Shown one piece after another: positions 11,445 through 23,254 of a stretch of DNA of 64,000 nt. The stretch's first letter is position 1, and each line of letters starts with the position of its first letter. The notes beneath the pieces were generated by a model, which was not told the DNA's origin, searched no databases, and saw only the letters and a program-made list of their open reading frames with translations. A program made the translations under genes and the position numbers. This DNA is from Conchocele bisecta (Eukaryota > Mollusca > Bivalvia > Lucinida > Thyasiridae): assembly GCA_029237695.1 (NCBI GenBank), contig CM055271.1, positions 30,596,695-30,660,694 of the forward strand. Reading direction: 5' to 3'.

Positions 11445-12287
11445 TGTAATTTATACAGGTAAATTACTACATTGTATATTACATTTCCGTAAACTGTGTT
11501 GAAAATATTGTGGCATTATCTGGACCTGTGCAGATATATGTAGATAAATATAGGACTATTAAAAAAAAATTCTGGGCTCCAGTAGCAAGCATTATTATTT
11601 ATAATTTTTAAACTTTTCTTTTCCATTTTATTTTTTAATTTTTTTTCTTCAAATTTTTTTCTCAATTTTTGTCTAGTAGCATAAGGTCGTAAGTGCTATA
11701 TACAGACTATTCACCTGTGCATGTGCTAGCATGTGCAACTGACCACTGACCACTTACAGGTAATTTATACAGGTGAATGATTATATTACATTTCCGTAAA
11801 CTTTGTTGAAAATAGTGTAGCAATATGTGGACCTGTGCATATATGATATGTAGATAAATATAGGACTATTAAAAAACATTCTGGGCTCCAGTAGGGAGCA
11901 TTATTATTTTATTTTTTAATTTAAATTTAATTTTTTTTTTCCATTTATTTTTTTACATTCTTTTTCAATTTTTTAACTGACCACTAACTTATTACAGGTA
12001 ATTTATACAGGTACATTATTACATTTCCGTAAACTGTGTTGACAATATTGTGGCAGTATGTGGACCTGTGCAGATATACGTAGATAAATATAGGACTATT
12101 AACAAAAATTCTGGGCTCCAGTAGCGAGCATTATTTTTTTTATTTTTTTTTTGTATATTACATTTCCGTAAACTGTGTTGAAAATATTGTGGCATTATGT
12201 GGACCTGTGCAGATATATGTAGATAAATATAGGACTTAACAAAAAATTCTGGGCTCCAGTATCAAGCATTATTATTTTTGATTTTTA
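11445..12287 (+). repeat. Family G dispersed repeat, four partial copies
   Basis: Copies of a block reading TTTCCGTAAACTGTGTTG...GGACCTGTGCAGATATA...TAGGACT...CTGGGCTCCAGTA..AGCATTATT occur at about 11460, 11780, 12010 and 12155, separated by T-rich spacers. The first copy continues through AATTTTTAAACTTTTC to TCTAGTAGCATAAGGTCGTAAG. The last copy is interrupted at 12287 by a family H element and resumes at 13046. The stretch from 11271 to 11444 shows nothing recognisable. Confidence 0.75.
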
Positions 12288-13045
12288 GCCAGGTTTTTTT
12301 TTTAAAAATCCAGGCTATTGGATTGGCGAAAGCCGGGCGGGCGGCGGGCGACGGGCGGGCGGGCGACGGGCGGGCGGCGTCCACAATCAATGTTAAGTTT
12401 TCGTGTTTGAGTCCATTTCTTTGTTACTGTACCACCTAGGACCACCAAACTTTCACAGCTTCATAATCAAGGGGTGCCCACCACATATCACTATCCAACA
12501 TGTTACTTTTTTTTTAACTTCACCCATATTTTCCGCGCAGTCGACTTAGCCATTTTCAATGTTAAGTTTTCGCGTTTACAATGTTAAGTTTTCGTGTTTA
12601 AGTCCATTTCTTTGGTACTGTACCACCTAGGATCACCAAACTTTCACAGCTTCATAACCAAGGGGTGCCTACCACATACAACTATCCAACATGTGACCAT
12701 TATTTTTTTACCTTCACCTATTATTTCTACGTAATTGACTTAGTCATTTTCAACGTTAACTTTTTAACGTACGTCTGGTTAAATTTTTTGGTTAAAACTT
12801 TTTCGTTATACTATATCTCTGCAACTGCTTCGCCCATTACCTTGAAACTTCACATGGGTGTTTATCATCGTCCATATTTTCATTCTAACCCCCAACCGTG
12901 CGGCCCATGTGTGTCCATGCCTCGCCCCAAGGCGCGACATGCAGGTCACGACCATCTAGTCTACAAAAAGTGGGTATAATTATGTTATCCAAGTGTCCAT
13001 GCTTGGAAAAAACCTGGCCTTCGTGGCTTTGCCTCGTTTCTTGTT
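12288..13045 (+). mobile_element. Family H hairpin-ended element, complete
   Basis: Begins GCCAGGTTTTTT, then a GGGC/GACGGGC microsatellite (12335-12378) instead of GTCC. Two core units follow (GTACCACCTAGGA.CACCAAACTT). Near the 3' end AAAAAACCTGGC is the inverted copy of the 5' tip, followed by a GGC..GCC hairpin and CTCGTTTCTTGTT. Removing it restores the G repeat exactly (GATTTTT joined to AAACTTTT), with no target duplication. Confidence 0.8.
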
Positions 13046-13157
13046 AAACTTTTTTTTTCCATTTCTTTTTTTCATTTTTTTTTCAAATTCTTTTTCAATT
13101 TTTGTCTAGTAGCATAAGGTCGTAAGTGCTATATACAGACTATTATCATATAATAAA
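13046..13157 (+). repeat. Family G repeat, continuation after the H insertion
   Basis: AAACTTTTTTTTTTCC through TCTAGTAGCATAAGGTCG matches 11610-11714, the uninterrupted sibling copy, base for base apart from T-run lengths. Confidence 0.75.
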
Positions 13158-13223
13158 ACAATTATTGACTAGTGAGCCATAGAATATAATCTGATATTCT
13201 ATGGCTCACTAGTCAATAATTGT
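13158..13223. repeat. Perfect 30-bp-arm hairpin, 6-nt loop
   Basis: Arms 13158-13187 and 13194-13223 are fully complementary (ACAATTATTGACTAGTGAGC...), with loop AATCTG. No flanking gene. Likely a foldback element or a template-switch product. Confidence 0.8.
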
Positions 13224-13299
13224 ATAATATGTTCGGGCCAGTGAAAATTGCTTTCGGGCCCAGGTTCGAGGTCAAGGCTGGACAAGGCGAGGCATTTGA

Positions 13300-13392
13300 T
13301 TCTGCGGAATTCTTGTTTACTTATGTCCCTTTGTTGTTTCGTGCTCTGATTTTGTATCCAGAGCATAACTCGAACACCCTTTGAAATATTTG
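13300..13392 (+). mobile_element. Family B core unit, left part (interrupted by family A)
   Basis: TTATGTCCCTTTGTTGTTTC...GAGCATAACTCGAACACCC matches the B core unit of 10.8-11.2 kb. It stops at GAAATATTTGT where a family A tip begins, and B core resumes at 16588 with AAACTTCACACATGCATAG. Confidence 0.7.
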
Positions 13393-14087
13393 TATGCCCC
13401 ACCACGATAGTGGAGGGGGCATTTAGTGTTACCCTTGTCCGTCCGTCCGTCCGTCCGTCCGTCCGTCCGCACACACGAATGGGTACTTGTTGTAAGCGTA
13501 CGGGGATCTTATTGGTAGGGTTAGGATAGTGTTGGATACTCTTGTTGGGTATTTTTATAGAGTAAAAACCCAACAAGTATTCATTCGTAGGAACGTGCGT
13601 CCCGTCCTCCCGTCGTCCCGTCCGTCCGTCCGTCACAAACAAACAAAACTTTAACACTCGGGTAAATGTCTCATAATTTCTTCATCCTTCGACCGATCTC
13701 ATTCATATTTCATATACACGTTGCTCTAATGGTCCTCTACCGCCCTGTGCCAAATCCACGTTCGTCCTGCCCCCGCCAAGCCCAGGGTTAAGATCACATA
13801 CTTAGTGCTTCAAAAACTTTAACGCTCAGGTAAATATCTTATAATTTCCGTTTTCTTTCACGGATCAGCTTCATATTTCACATATGCATTGCTCTAATGG
13901 TCCTCTACCGCCCTATGCCAAACCCACGTTCGTCCTGCCCCCGCCAAGCCCAGGGTCAATGTCACATACTTGGTGCTTCAAAAACTTTAACGCTCAGGTA
14001 AAAGAAAATTTTGACTTGCAATTTGGCTTCATTTATTATCAAAGCGATATGTGGGACATCCGTGTTCTATGAACACATTTTCTAGTT
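13393..14087 (+). mobile_element. Family A1 hairpin-ended element, complete
   Basis: 5' tip TATGCCCCACCACGATAG folds with GTGGAGGGGGCAT; then AGTGTTAC, a GTCC array, and about three core units. A hairpin-like insert (CCCAACAAGTATTC inverted with GGGTACTTGTTG) splits the microsatellite at 13475-13600. The 3' end has GTGTTCTATGAACAC and then ATTTTCTAGTT. Confidence 0.75.
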
Positions 14088-14090
14088 TAT

Positions 14091-15566
14091 TATGCCCCCG
14101 CCACCGAATGGTGAGGGGGGCATATAGTGTTACCGGCGTCCGTACGTACGTACGTACGTACGTACGTACGTACGTACGTCCCGAAACCTTAACGCTGGGT
14201 AAATGGCTTATAATTTCTGTTTCCTTGCTCGGATCTGCTTCACATTTCACACACGCATTGCTCCAATGGTCCTCTACCGCCCTGTGACAAATCCACATTC
14301 GTCCCGCCCCCCGCTAAGCCCAGGGTCAAGGTCACAGACTTGGTGCTTTTCGAAACCTTAACGCTGGGTAAATGGCTTATAATTTCTGTTTCCTTGCTCG
14401 GATCTGCTTCACATTTCACACACGCATTGCTCCAATGGTCTCTACCGCCCTGTGACAAATCCACATCGTCCTGCCCCCGCTAAGCCCAGGGTCAAGGTCA
14501 CAGACTTGGTGCTTTTGAAACCTTAACGCTGGGTAAATGGCTTATAATTTCTGTTTCCTTGCTCGGATCTGCTCACATTTCACACACGCATTGCTCCAAT
14601 GGTCCTCTACCGCCCTGTGACAAATCCACATTCGTCCGCCCCCGCTAAGCCCAGGGTCAAGGTCACAGACTTGGTGCTTTTGAAACCTTAACGCTGGGTA
14701 AATGGCTTATTATAATTTCTTTTTCCTTGCTCGGATCTGCTTCACATTTCACACATGCATTTGTCCCAAGGTCAGCTCCAATGGTCCTCTACCGGCCCGT
14801 GACAAATCCACATTCGTCCCGCCCCCGCTAAGCCCAGGTCAAGGTCACAGACTTGGTGCGTTCGAAACCTTAACGCTGGGTAAATGCTTTATAATTTTCT
14901 GTTCCTTGCTCGATCTGATTCACATTTCACACACGCATTGCTTCCAATGGTCCTCCATCCGCCCGTGACAAATCCACATTCGTCCCGACCCCGCTAAGCC
15001 CAGGGTCAAGATCACAGTCCCACATGGTGCTTTCAAAACCTTAACGCTGGGTAAATGGCTTATAAGGTTTCTGTTTCCTTGCTCGCATCTGCTTCACAGT
15101 TTTCACACACGCATTGCTCCAATGGTCCTCTACCGCCCTGTGACAAATCCACATTCGTCCCGCCCCCGCTAAGCCCAGGGTCAAGGTCACAGACTTGGTG
15201 CTTTCGAAACCTTAACGCTGGGTAAATGGCTTATAATTTCTGTTTCCTTGCTCGGATCTGCTTCACATAACACACACGCATTGCTCCAATGGTCCCTCTA
15301 CCGCCCTGTGACAAATCCACATTCGTCCGCCCCCGCTAAGCCCAGGGTCAAGGTCACAGACTTGGTGCTTTCGAAACCTTAACGCTGGGTAAATGCTTAA
15401 ATTTCTGTTTCCTTGCTCGGATCTGCTTCACATTTCACACACGCATTGCTCCAATGGTCCTCTACCGCCCTGTGACAAATCCACATTCGTCCCGCCCCCG
15501 CTAAGCCCAGGGTCAAGGTCACAGACTTGGTGCTTTCGAAACCTTAACGCTGGGTAAATGGCTTAT
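14091..15566 (+). mobile_element. Family A2 element: 5' tip and about eight core units, 3' end missing
   Basis: Tip TATGCCCCCGCCACCG pairs with GGTGAGGGGGGCATA, then AGTGTTACCGGC, a (GTAC)n/GTCC tract and tandem units of about 168 bp (landmark GAAACCTTAACGCTGGG). Most units contain TCAAGGTCA. The run is cut by another full A tip at 15567. Confidence 0.8.
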
Positions 15567-16587
15567 TATGCCCCCGCCACCGAATGGTGAGGGGGGCATA
15601 TAGTGTTACCGGCGTCCGTACTGCGTGCCGTCCGTACGTAACGTACGTTACGTACGTACGTACGTCCCGAAACCTTAACGCTGGGTAAATGGCTATAATT
15701 TCTGTTTCCTTGCTCGGATCTGCTTTCACATTTTCACACACGCATTGCTCAATTGGTCCTCTACCCGCCTGTGACAATCCATATTCGTCCCGCCCCGCTA
15801 AGCCCAGGGATCAAGGTCACAGACTTGGTGCTTTCGAAACCTTTAAACGATGGGTAAATGGCTTATTATTTCTGTTTCCTTTGCTCGGTTATCTGCTTCA
15901 CATTCACACACGCATTGCTCCAATGGTCCTCTACTGCCCTGTGACAAATCACATTCGTCCGCCCCGCTAAGCCCAGGGTCAGGTCACAGACTTGGTGCTT
16001 TCGAAACCTTTAACGTTGGGTAAATGGCTTATAATTTCTGTTTCCCTTGCTCGGATCTGCTTCACATTTCACACACGCATTGCTCTAATGGTCCTCTACC
16101 GCCCGTGACAAATCCACATTCGTCCCCGCCCCCGCTAAGCCCAGGGTCAAGGTCACAGACTGGTGCTTTCTAAACCTTAACGCTGGGTAAATGGCTTATA
16201 ATTTCTGTTTCCTTGCTCGGATCTGCTTCACATTTCACACACGCATTGCTCCAATGGTCCTCTACCGCCCTGTGACAAATCCACATTCGTCCCGCCCCCG
16301 CTAAGCCCAGGGTCAAGGTCACAGACTTGGTGCTTTCGAAACCTTAACACTGGGTAAATGGCTTATAATTTCTGTTTCCTTGCTCGGATCTGCTTCACAT
16401 TTCACACACGCATTGCTCCAATGGTCCTCTACTGCCCTGTGACAAGTCACTAAGCCCAGGGTCAAGGTCACAGACTTGGTGCGTTCGAAACCTTCACGCT
16501 CGGGTAAATGGCTTATAATCAAATATGCCTCGTTTTCTTTGGCTGCCAGCGGGGGCATTCGTGTGCCGACAGGCCACATTTCTAGTT
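15567..16587 (+). mobile_element. Family A3 element, complete
   Basis: A second copy of the A tip inside the A2 core, about five to six further core units, then GCGGGGGCAT (the inverse of the 5' tip), a GTGTGCCGACAGGCCAC palindrome and ATTTCTAGTT. It either inserted into A2 or arose by recombination between tandem copies. Unit lengths vary by single-base indels. Confidence 0.75.
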
Positions 16588-16955
16588 AAACTTCACACAT
16601 GCATAGAAGACGACCCAAAGGTGTGTCGCACGTAAGAATGACAACTATTGCGTCGTTAATTTCTTAGTTATCTCCCTTTGTTGTTTCGTGCACTGATTTC
16701 GTGTCCGGAGCATAACTCGAATACCCTTTGGAATATTTTCATGAAACTTCACACATGCATAGACCACGACCCTAAAGGTGTGTCACGCAAGAATGAGAAC
16801 TCTTGCATCACTAATATTTTAGTTATCTCCCTTTGTTTTTCCGTCACTGATTTTGTCTCCGGAGCATAACTCGAACACCCTTTTTTCAAACTACTTGTGT
16901 ATCTGGGGAGGGGGATACACATGCGCTTGTCGACAAGCGTCCATTTCTAGTTATC
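16588..16955 (+). mobile_element. Family B element, right part with 3' terminus
   Basis: Two further B core units, then GGGGGATACACATG (inverse of the B 5' tip TATCCCCC), the perfect palindrome CGCTTGTCGACAAGCG, and TCCATTTCTAGTT. Together with 13300-13392 this forms the host of the A1-A3 cluster. Confidence 0.75.
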
Positions 16956-16967
16956 TGTTTGCGTACC

Positions 16968-17066
16968 TCATATAACATACTATTTTTACTATTATTTTTA
17001 TTCTACATTGATTGGCCTAAATGATACTATTTTCTGTTGATGGGCTGTTAAGCACCATTCCATTCC
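16968..17066 (+). mobile_element. LINE 3' tail fragment
   Basis: ACATACTATTTTTACTATT through GTTGATGGGCTGTTAAGCACCATTCCATTCCA matches the 3' untranslated end of the LINE copies at 38.8, 58.0 and 63.6 kb. Too short to hold coding sequence. Confidence 0.75.
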
Positions 17067-17707
17067 AAATATGGACTCCACACCCTTGTTATGTTTGGGT
17101 GTTGACATTGTTTTGTCTTATCTTTTGTGACGTGTTGTCCCATTTTCCGCCACTAAGATGATCCGCTAATAGTCTTCTAGTAGTTTGAAGCAGTGATGGT
17201 ACCATAATCTGTAGAATAACTATAACTTTATCATCATGAGTCCATTCTTTCAACAATGCCTTATAAACTACGGACTGACTAAGTATGTCCTTATTTACAA
17301 AAGATAGCAGGTATTTCCCTTCAAGAAAACCGTGAAAATCAAAATTTGATAAGTATGTGTCCAATTCCTTGAAATAGGTACCTTATTTAAGTTATATTAA
17401 ATCCTTTAATATTCCCGATGTACTAAATTTCAGTATTTGCGTGACACAAAAATCTACTTATATTCCAACTTTACGTCATAATGTATTCTTTCTGATATTT
17501 CAAAGTTACTTGAAAGTAAATCTGCTTCTTTTTCATTCAATGTGAACTATAATTCCAAATTATATTCACGTATATGTTGGATTTACCCAGATTTCCGCAT
17601 ACTCGAAGTTCGTGTTGCCGAATCCGTAAATACACTAAAATCTATTGTATACTGATCAGTAAATGTGTTCACCAATGCCACGTTTACGGTACAGTAAACG
17701 ACATACT
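17067..17707. other. No recognisable feature
   Basis: AT-rich DNA with no open frame of coding character; a 91-residue minus-strand frame at 17089-17364 has no motif I recognise. Confidence 0.5.
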
Positions 17708-17967
17708 GTGACGCCGACTTATGAATGAAGTAAACGTCCACTTTTGAAGTACCTCACCACTTTTGAAGTAAAGATCGCCCACTTTTGAAGTACCTCACCA
17801 CTTTTGAAGTAATATCGGCCACTTTTGAAGTAATGCGAGGTCACCACTTTTGAAGCAACTTATCTCCCACTATTGATGTAAAATGCTAGGCCACCAGTTT
17901 TGAAGTAATCGTTCACCACTTTTGAAGTAAACAATTTTTCCGGTTGTCGAAGCTGATATACCTTTTT
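17708..17967 (+). repeat. E satellite copy (CCACTTTTGAAGTA units), left
   Basis: About ten degenerate copies of CCACTTTTGAAGTA with short spacers, starting TGTGACGCCGACTTATGA and ending GGTTGTCGAAGCTGATATACC. The whole block, including its degenerate units, is repeated in inverted orientation at 48207-48470. A family D element is inserted at its right edge. Confidence 0.85.
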
Positions 17968-20071
17968 AGCTCACCTGAGCAAAGCTCATGTGAGCTATTG
18001 TTACCGCAATGTGTCCGTCGTCCGTCGTCCGTCGTCCGTCGTCCGTCGTCCGTCGTCGTCCGTCGTCCGTCGTCGTCCGTCGTCCGTCGTCGTCCGTCGT
18101 CGTCCGTAAACATTTTCAAACGTCTTCTCCTCGGTAACCATTGGGCCTATAGTCACCAAACTTCATGGTCATGGTCCTTAGGTAGGGGGATTACAAAATT
18201 GTTAAAATGACGTCATTACGTAATCCAAGATGGCCACCGTCTAAAAATAGCACAAATTCTTCAAAAATCTTCTTCTCAAGAACCGCTAACCGGATTTTGA
18301 CAAAACTTGGTAGGAATGATCGACGTACATTGCTCTTTCAAAGTTGTTAAAATGGTGACCCCGGGGTCAAAAATGGGCGTGGCCCGTGGGGTCAAATTGG
18401 GGTCAAATTTTATTTTTAACCGAATATGGTCATGTCATATATCAAATTGAAGGTATCAATGAGGCGATCACTCTGGTGCATTTTTTGTCGAAATCGGATT
18501 GTTATGTCATCCAAGATGGCCGCCGAAAGGTCAAAAGATCGTTCTTTTATTAGAGATTTCAAAATTCTTCTTCACATGAACCGCTTGGCCCATGGTAGCC
18601 AAACCAAACTTAAAAGTTATGGTCCATGGGTGAAGCCTTTTCAGATTTGTTAAAATGGAGGTCATCGCTAATCCAAGATGGCCGCCGTCTAAAAATAGCA
18701 TAAATTCTTAAAAAAAATCTTCTTCTCATGAACCGCTAGCCGGATTTCGACGAAACTTGGTAGGAATGATCGATGTACATTGCTCTTTCAAAGTTGTTAA
18801 AATGGTGACCCACCCCGGGGTCAAAAATGGGCGTGGCCCGTGGGGTCAAATTATGGTCAAATTTTATTTTTGACCGAATATGGTCATGTTATATATCAAA
18901 TCGAAGTTATCAATGAGGCGATCACTCTGGTACATTTTTTGTCGAAATCGGATTGTTATGTCATCCAAGATGGCCGCCGAAATGTCAAATGGTCGTTCTT
19001 TTATTACAGATTTCAAAATTCTTACTTCACATGAACCGCTTGGCCCATGGTAGTTTTAAAATGGTCCATGGGTGAAGCCTTTTCAGATTTTTTAAAATGG
19101 AGGTCATCGCTAATCCAAGATGGCCGCCATCTAAAAATAGCATAAATTCTCAAAAAATCTGCTTCTCATGAACCGTTAGCCGGATTTCGACGAAACTTGG
19201 TAGGAATGATCGATGTACAATGCTCTTTCAAAGTTGTTAAAATGGTGACCCCGGGGTTAAAGATGGGCGTGGCCCGTGGGGTCAAATTTTATTTTTGACC
19301 AAATATGGTCATGTTATATATCAAATCGAAGGTATCAATGAGGCGATCACTCTGGTACATTTTTTGTCGAAATCAGATTGTTATGTCATCCAATATGGCC
19401 GCCGAAATGTCAAAAGGTTGTTCTTTTATTAGAGATTTCAAAATTCTTCTTCACATGAACCGCTTGGACCTTGGTAGCCAAACTTAAAAGTTATGGTCCA
19501 TGGGTGAAGCCTTTTCAGATTTGTTAAAATGGAGGTCATCGCTAATCCAAGATGGCCGCCGTCTAAAAATAGCATAAATTCTTAAAAAATCTTCTTCTCA
19601 TGAACCGCTGGCCGGATTTCGACTAAACTTGGTAGGAATGATCGATTTACTATGCTCTTTGAAAGTTGTGAAAATGGTGACCCCGGGGTCAAAAATGGGC
19701 ATGGCCCGTGGGGTCAATTGGGGGGTCCATTTTTTTTTTTTTCTTTTTTTTTTTTTACCGGAATATGCCCTCCATGCCATATATCAAATTAAAGGTATCG
19801 ATGAGGCGACCAAAAGGTCCATTTATTCAAGATTTTGAACGTCTTTTTCTCAGGAACCACATGGCCGATGCTGGCCAAACTTCATAGGAAGTTAAGATCT
19901 TTGGGTGAAGCATTTTCAGATTTGGTAAAATGACAGTCATCGCTTAATCCAAGATGACCGCCATCTAAAAATAGCACAATTTTTTTAAAACACATGAACT
20001 CAATGTCGCATTCTCCTCTGGTGTTCATGGAGTCAGGTGAGCGAATTAGGGCCATCATGGCCCTCTTGTTT
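17968..20071 (+). mobile_element. Family D1 hairpin-ended element, complete
   Basis: 5' TTTTAGCTCACCTGAGC folds with GCTCATGTGAGCT; then a GTCCGTC microsatellite (18015-18110) and four to five core units of about 440 bp (CGAAACTTGGTAGGAATGAT). The 3' end has CAGGTGAGC (inverse of the 5' tip), the GGGCCATCATGGCCC palindrome and TCTTGTTT. Open frames inside the core are repetition artefacts. No target duplication. Confidence 0.85.
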
Positions 20072-20433
20072 ACATATATTTTAAGTAATCATTTTACCAC
20101 TTGAAGTATCAAAAACGACGAAACATATGGCTATTCACATTGGGGGAGATATACATGTATACACTTACGATGGCTGGATCTTGAAATTAAATTGAAACCT
20201 CGGATTGGCGCCCTCCAATTCATTTTATTCAAGCTCCGCCCACACGGTATTTATCTGGGTGTATCAACACCTCTGGGGAGTTGTTTATTTCTTAAATAAA
20301 ATGCATTTTAGGCTGTGTATACTAGTGGAAAGTTTATAGCATCACACTCTTATTAATTACCTGATTACGCTGTTTGCTTTTCATCAGATACATTTCGGTG
20401 ATTTAGCGTTTGGTCCGTTATTAGATGCATCAT
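20072..20433. other. No recognisable feature
   Basis: Resumes the E-repeat flank (ACATATATTTTAAGTAATC) and continues into AT-rich unique-looking sequence. No gene seen. Confidence 0.5.
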
Positions 20434-20925
20434 TATGCACCACCACGATAGTGGAGGGGGCATTTAGTGTGACCATTGTCCGTTACAAAAAATTACCGCT
20501 CGGGTAAATGTCTCATAATTTATTCATCCTTTAACCGATCTGCTTCATATTGCATATACACATTGTTCTAATGGTCCTCTACCACCCGGTGCCAAATACA
20601 TGCTCGTCCTGGCCCCGCCAAGCACAGGGTCACATATCTAGTTCTTCCAAAACTTTAACGCTCAGGTAAATATCTTATAATTTCCGTTTTCTTTCACGGA
20701 TCAGCTTCACATTTCATATACGCATTGCTCTCATGGTTCCCTACCGCCCTGTGCCAAATCCGCGTTTGTCACGCCCCCGCCAAGCACAGGTTCTTCCAAA
20801 ACGTTAACGCTCAAGTAAATGTCTTATAATTTATGTGTTGTCTCACGGATCAGCTTCATATTTCATATAAGCGTTGCTATAATGGTCCGCTACCGCCCTG
20901 TGCTCAATCCACGGTAATTTAATTT
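20434..20925 (+). mobile_element. Family A fragment (A1-like 5' tip, about three core units)
   Basis: TATGCACCACCACGATAGTG...GGAGGGGGCATTTAGTG is the A1 tip; the GTCC array is reduced to one unit and the core (ACGCTCAGGTAAATATC) is closest to A1. No 3' palindrome. Confidence 0.7.
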
Positions 20926-20989
20926 CACCCTCCGGTCATGATGCACACACACTAGAAGCTACATTAATGCGATGGTTTGTGAATAGTCG

Positions 20990-21125
20990 TACTCGCAGGT
21001 TTACCAGAACAAAGACACCAATTCACACAGGAGAGAAAATTCGTTTGATTGCTTATGGACAGTCTTTCTCAGAATGTTCCATATTATTTACATACTGGAG
21101 AGAATATCGTAACGTTCTTGAGGAG
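20990..21125 (+). pseudogene. Decayed C2H2 zinc-finger fragment
   Basis: Two finger linkers survive: ATTCACACAGGAGAGAAA (IHTGEK) near 21033 and CATACTGGAGAGAAT (HTGEN) near 21100, spaced close to one finger repeat. Cysteine pairs are mostly lost and the frame is broken. It lies just left of a family C element, as does the larger zinc-finger pseudogene at 43.1 kb. Confidence 0.45.
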
Positions 21126-21220
21126 TAATTCACTCTAAAGCATTAATAACATCATGTCAAAGCCACAGGCAAACAGCGCGGGGATTTGTCAAAAATTGTT
21201 AAAAACACTAAAATATGTTC

Positions 21221-23146
21221 AACTAGAAAAAGTCGATGGCGCGCCATCGCAATATACCCACTTTCCCCAAATGCTAAGTCCGAAAGGGGGAGGTAATCCA
21301 TGATGGAGGGTCGGATAAAAAATCCGAATTCACTTTGCGCATCAGCACATCAAAACGAAGCTACGAACCAAATATCAGACGCGTAGGTATTAAGGTGAAA
21401 AAGTTTTTCGAGTTACAAGGAAAAAATGGGAAATTCTGAGTCCGAAAGGGGGAGATAATCCATGATGAAGGGTTCGGATCAAAAATCGAATTCACTTTGC
21501 GCATTCTGCACATGATAACGAAGCTTACATAGCAAATATGAGGCGCGGTAGGTATGAAGGTGAAAAAGTTTTTTCGAGTTACAAGGAAAAAAATGGGAAA
21601 TTCTGAGTCGAAAGGGGGAGATAACTCATGATGGAGGGTCGGATCAAAAATCCGAATTCACTTTGCGCATCTGCACATGATAACGAAGCTACATAGCAAA
21701 TATAGAGGCGGTAGGTATGAAGGTGAAAAAGTTTTTTGAGTTACAAGGAAAAAAATGGGAAATTCTGAGTCCGAAAGGGGGAGATAATCCATGATGGAGG
21801 GTCGGATCAAAAATCCGAATTCACTTTGCGCATCTGCACATGATAACGAAGCTACATAGCAAATATGATGCGGCGTAGGTATGAAGGTGAAAAAGTTTTT
21901 CGAGTTACAAGAAAAAATGGGAAATTCTGAGTCCGAAAGGGGGAGATAATACATGATGGAGGGTCGGATCAAAAATCCGAATTCACTTTGCGCATCTGCA
22001 CATGATAACGAAGCTACATAGGAAATATGAGGCGCGTAGGTATGAATGGAAATGAGTTTCGAGTTACAAGGAAAAAATGGGAAATTCTGAGTCCGAAAGG
22101 GGGAGATAATCCATGATGGAGGGTCGGATCAAAAATCCGAATTCACTTTGCGCATCTGCACATGATAACGAAGCTACATAGCAAATATGAGGCGCGTAGG
22201 TATGAAGGTGAAAAAGTTTTTCGAGTTACAAGGAAAAAAATGGGAAATTCTGAGTCCGAAAGGGGGGAGATAATACATGATGGAGGGTCGGATCAAAAAT
22301 CCGAATTCACTTTGCGCATCTGCACATGATAACGAAGCTACATAGGAATATGAGGCGCGTAGGTATGAAGGTGAAAAAGTTTTTCGAGTTACAAGGAAAA
22401 AATGGGAAATTCTGAGTCCGAAAGGGGGAGATAATCCATGATGGAGGGTCGGATAAAAAATCCGAATTCACTTATTTGCGCATCTGCACATGATAACGAA
22501 GCTACATAGCAAATATGAGGCGCGTAGGTATGAAGGTGAAAAAGTTTTTCGAGTTACAAGGAAAAATGGGAAATTGTGAGTCCGAAAGGGGGAGATAATA
22601 CATGATGGAGGGTCGGATCAAAAAATCCGAATTCACTTTGCGCATCTGCACATGATAAACGAAGCTACTAGGAAATATGAGGCGCGTAGGTATGAAGTGA
22701 AAAAGTTTTTCGAGTTACAAGGAGAAAATGGGAAATTCTTGAGTCCGAAAGGGGAGAGAATCCATGATGGAGGGTCGGATCAAAAATCCGAATTCACTTT
22801 GCGCATCTGCACATGATAACGAAGCTACATAGCAAATATGAGGCGCGTAGGTATGAAGGTGAAAAAGTTTTTCGAGTTACAAGGAAAAAATGGGAAATTC
22901 TGAGTCCGAAAGGGGGAGATAATCCATGATGGAGGGTCGGATCAAAAATCCGAATTCACTTTGCGCATCTGCACATGATAACGAAGCTACATACCAAATA
23001 TCAGGCGCGTAGGTATGAAGGTGAAAAAGTTTTTCGAGTTACAAGAAACGTGACGGACGTACGGACGGACGTACGGACGTACGGACGGACGGACACCCGT
23101 GACGAAAACAATATACCCGTTTTTTTTTGCAAAATAAGTGGGTATA
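21221..23146 (-). mobile_element. Family C hairpin-ended element, complete, about eleven 165-bp units
   Basis: On the minus strand: 5' TATACCCACTTATTTTGC with a stem (ACGGGTATA), then GTCCGTCC/GTACGT (23050-23095), then tandem units of about 165 bp (landmark CGAAGCTACATAGCAAATATGAGGC). Near the 3' end AAGTGGGTATA inverts the 5' tip; then the perfect palindrome CGATGGCGCGCCATCG (21234-21249) and ACTTTTTCTAGTT. Confidence 0.85.
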
Positions 23147-23254
23147 ATTACACCAAATGGGAGCGTTTTGAGAAGTTTTGTTTTTGTAAGATTTTTACCC
23201 GTCTGTGGTCAAAGCTATATACAATGTGGTTTACATTGTTTATTGTGGTGAAAC

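Noticed and set aside
17913..18210. Frames rich in DDGRRTT or RRPSSVV
   Set aside because: Translation of the GTCCGTC microsatellite of D1.
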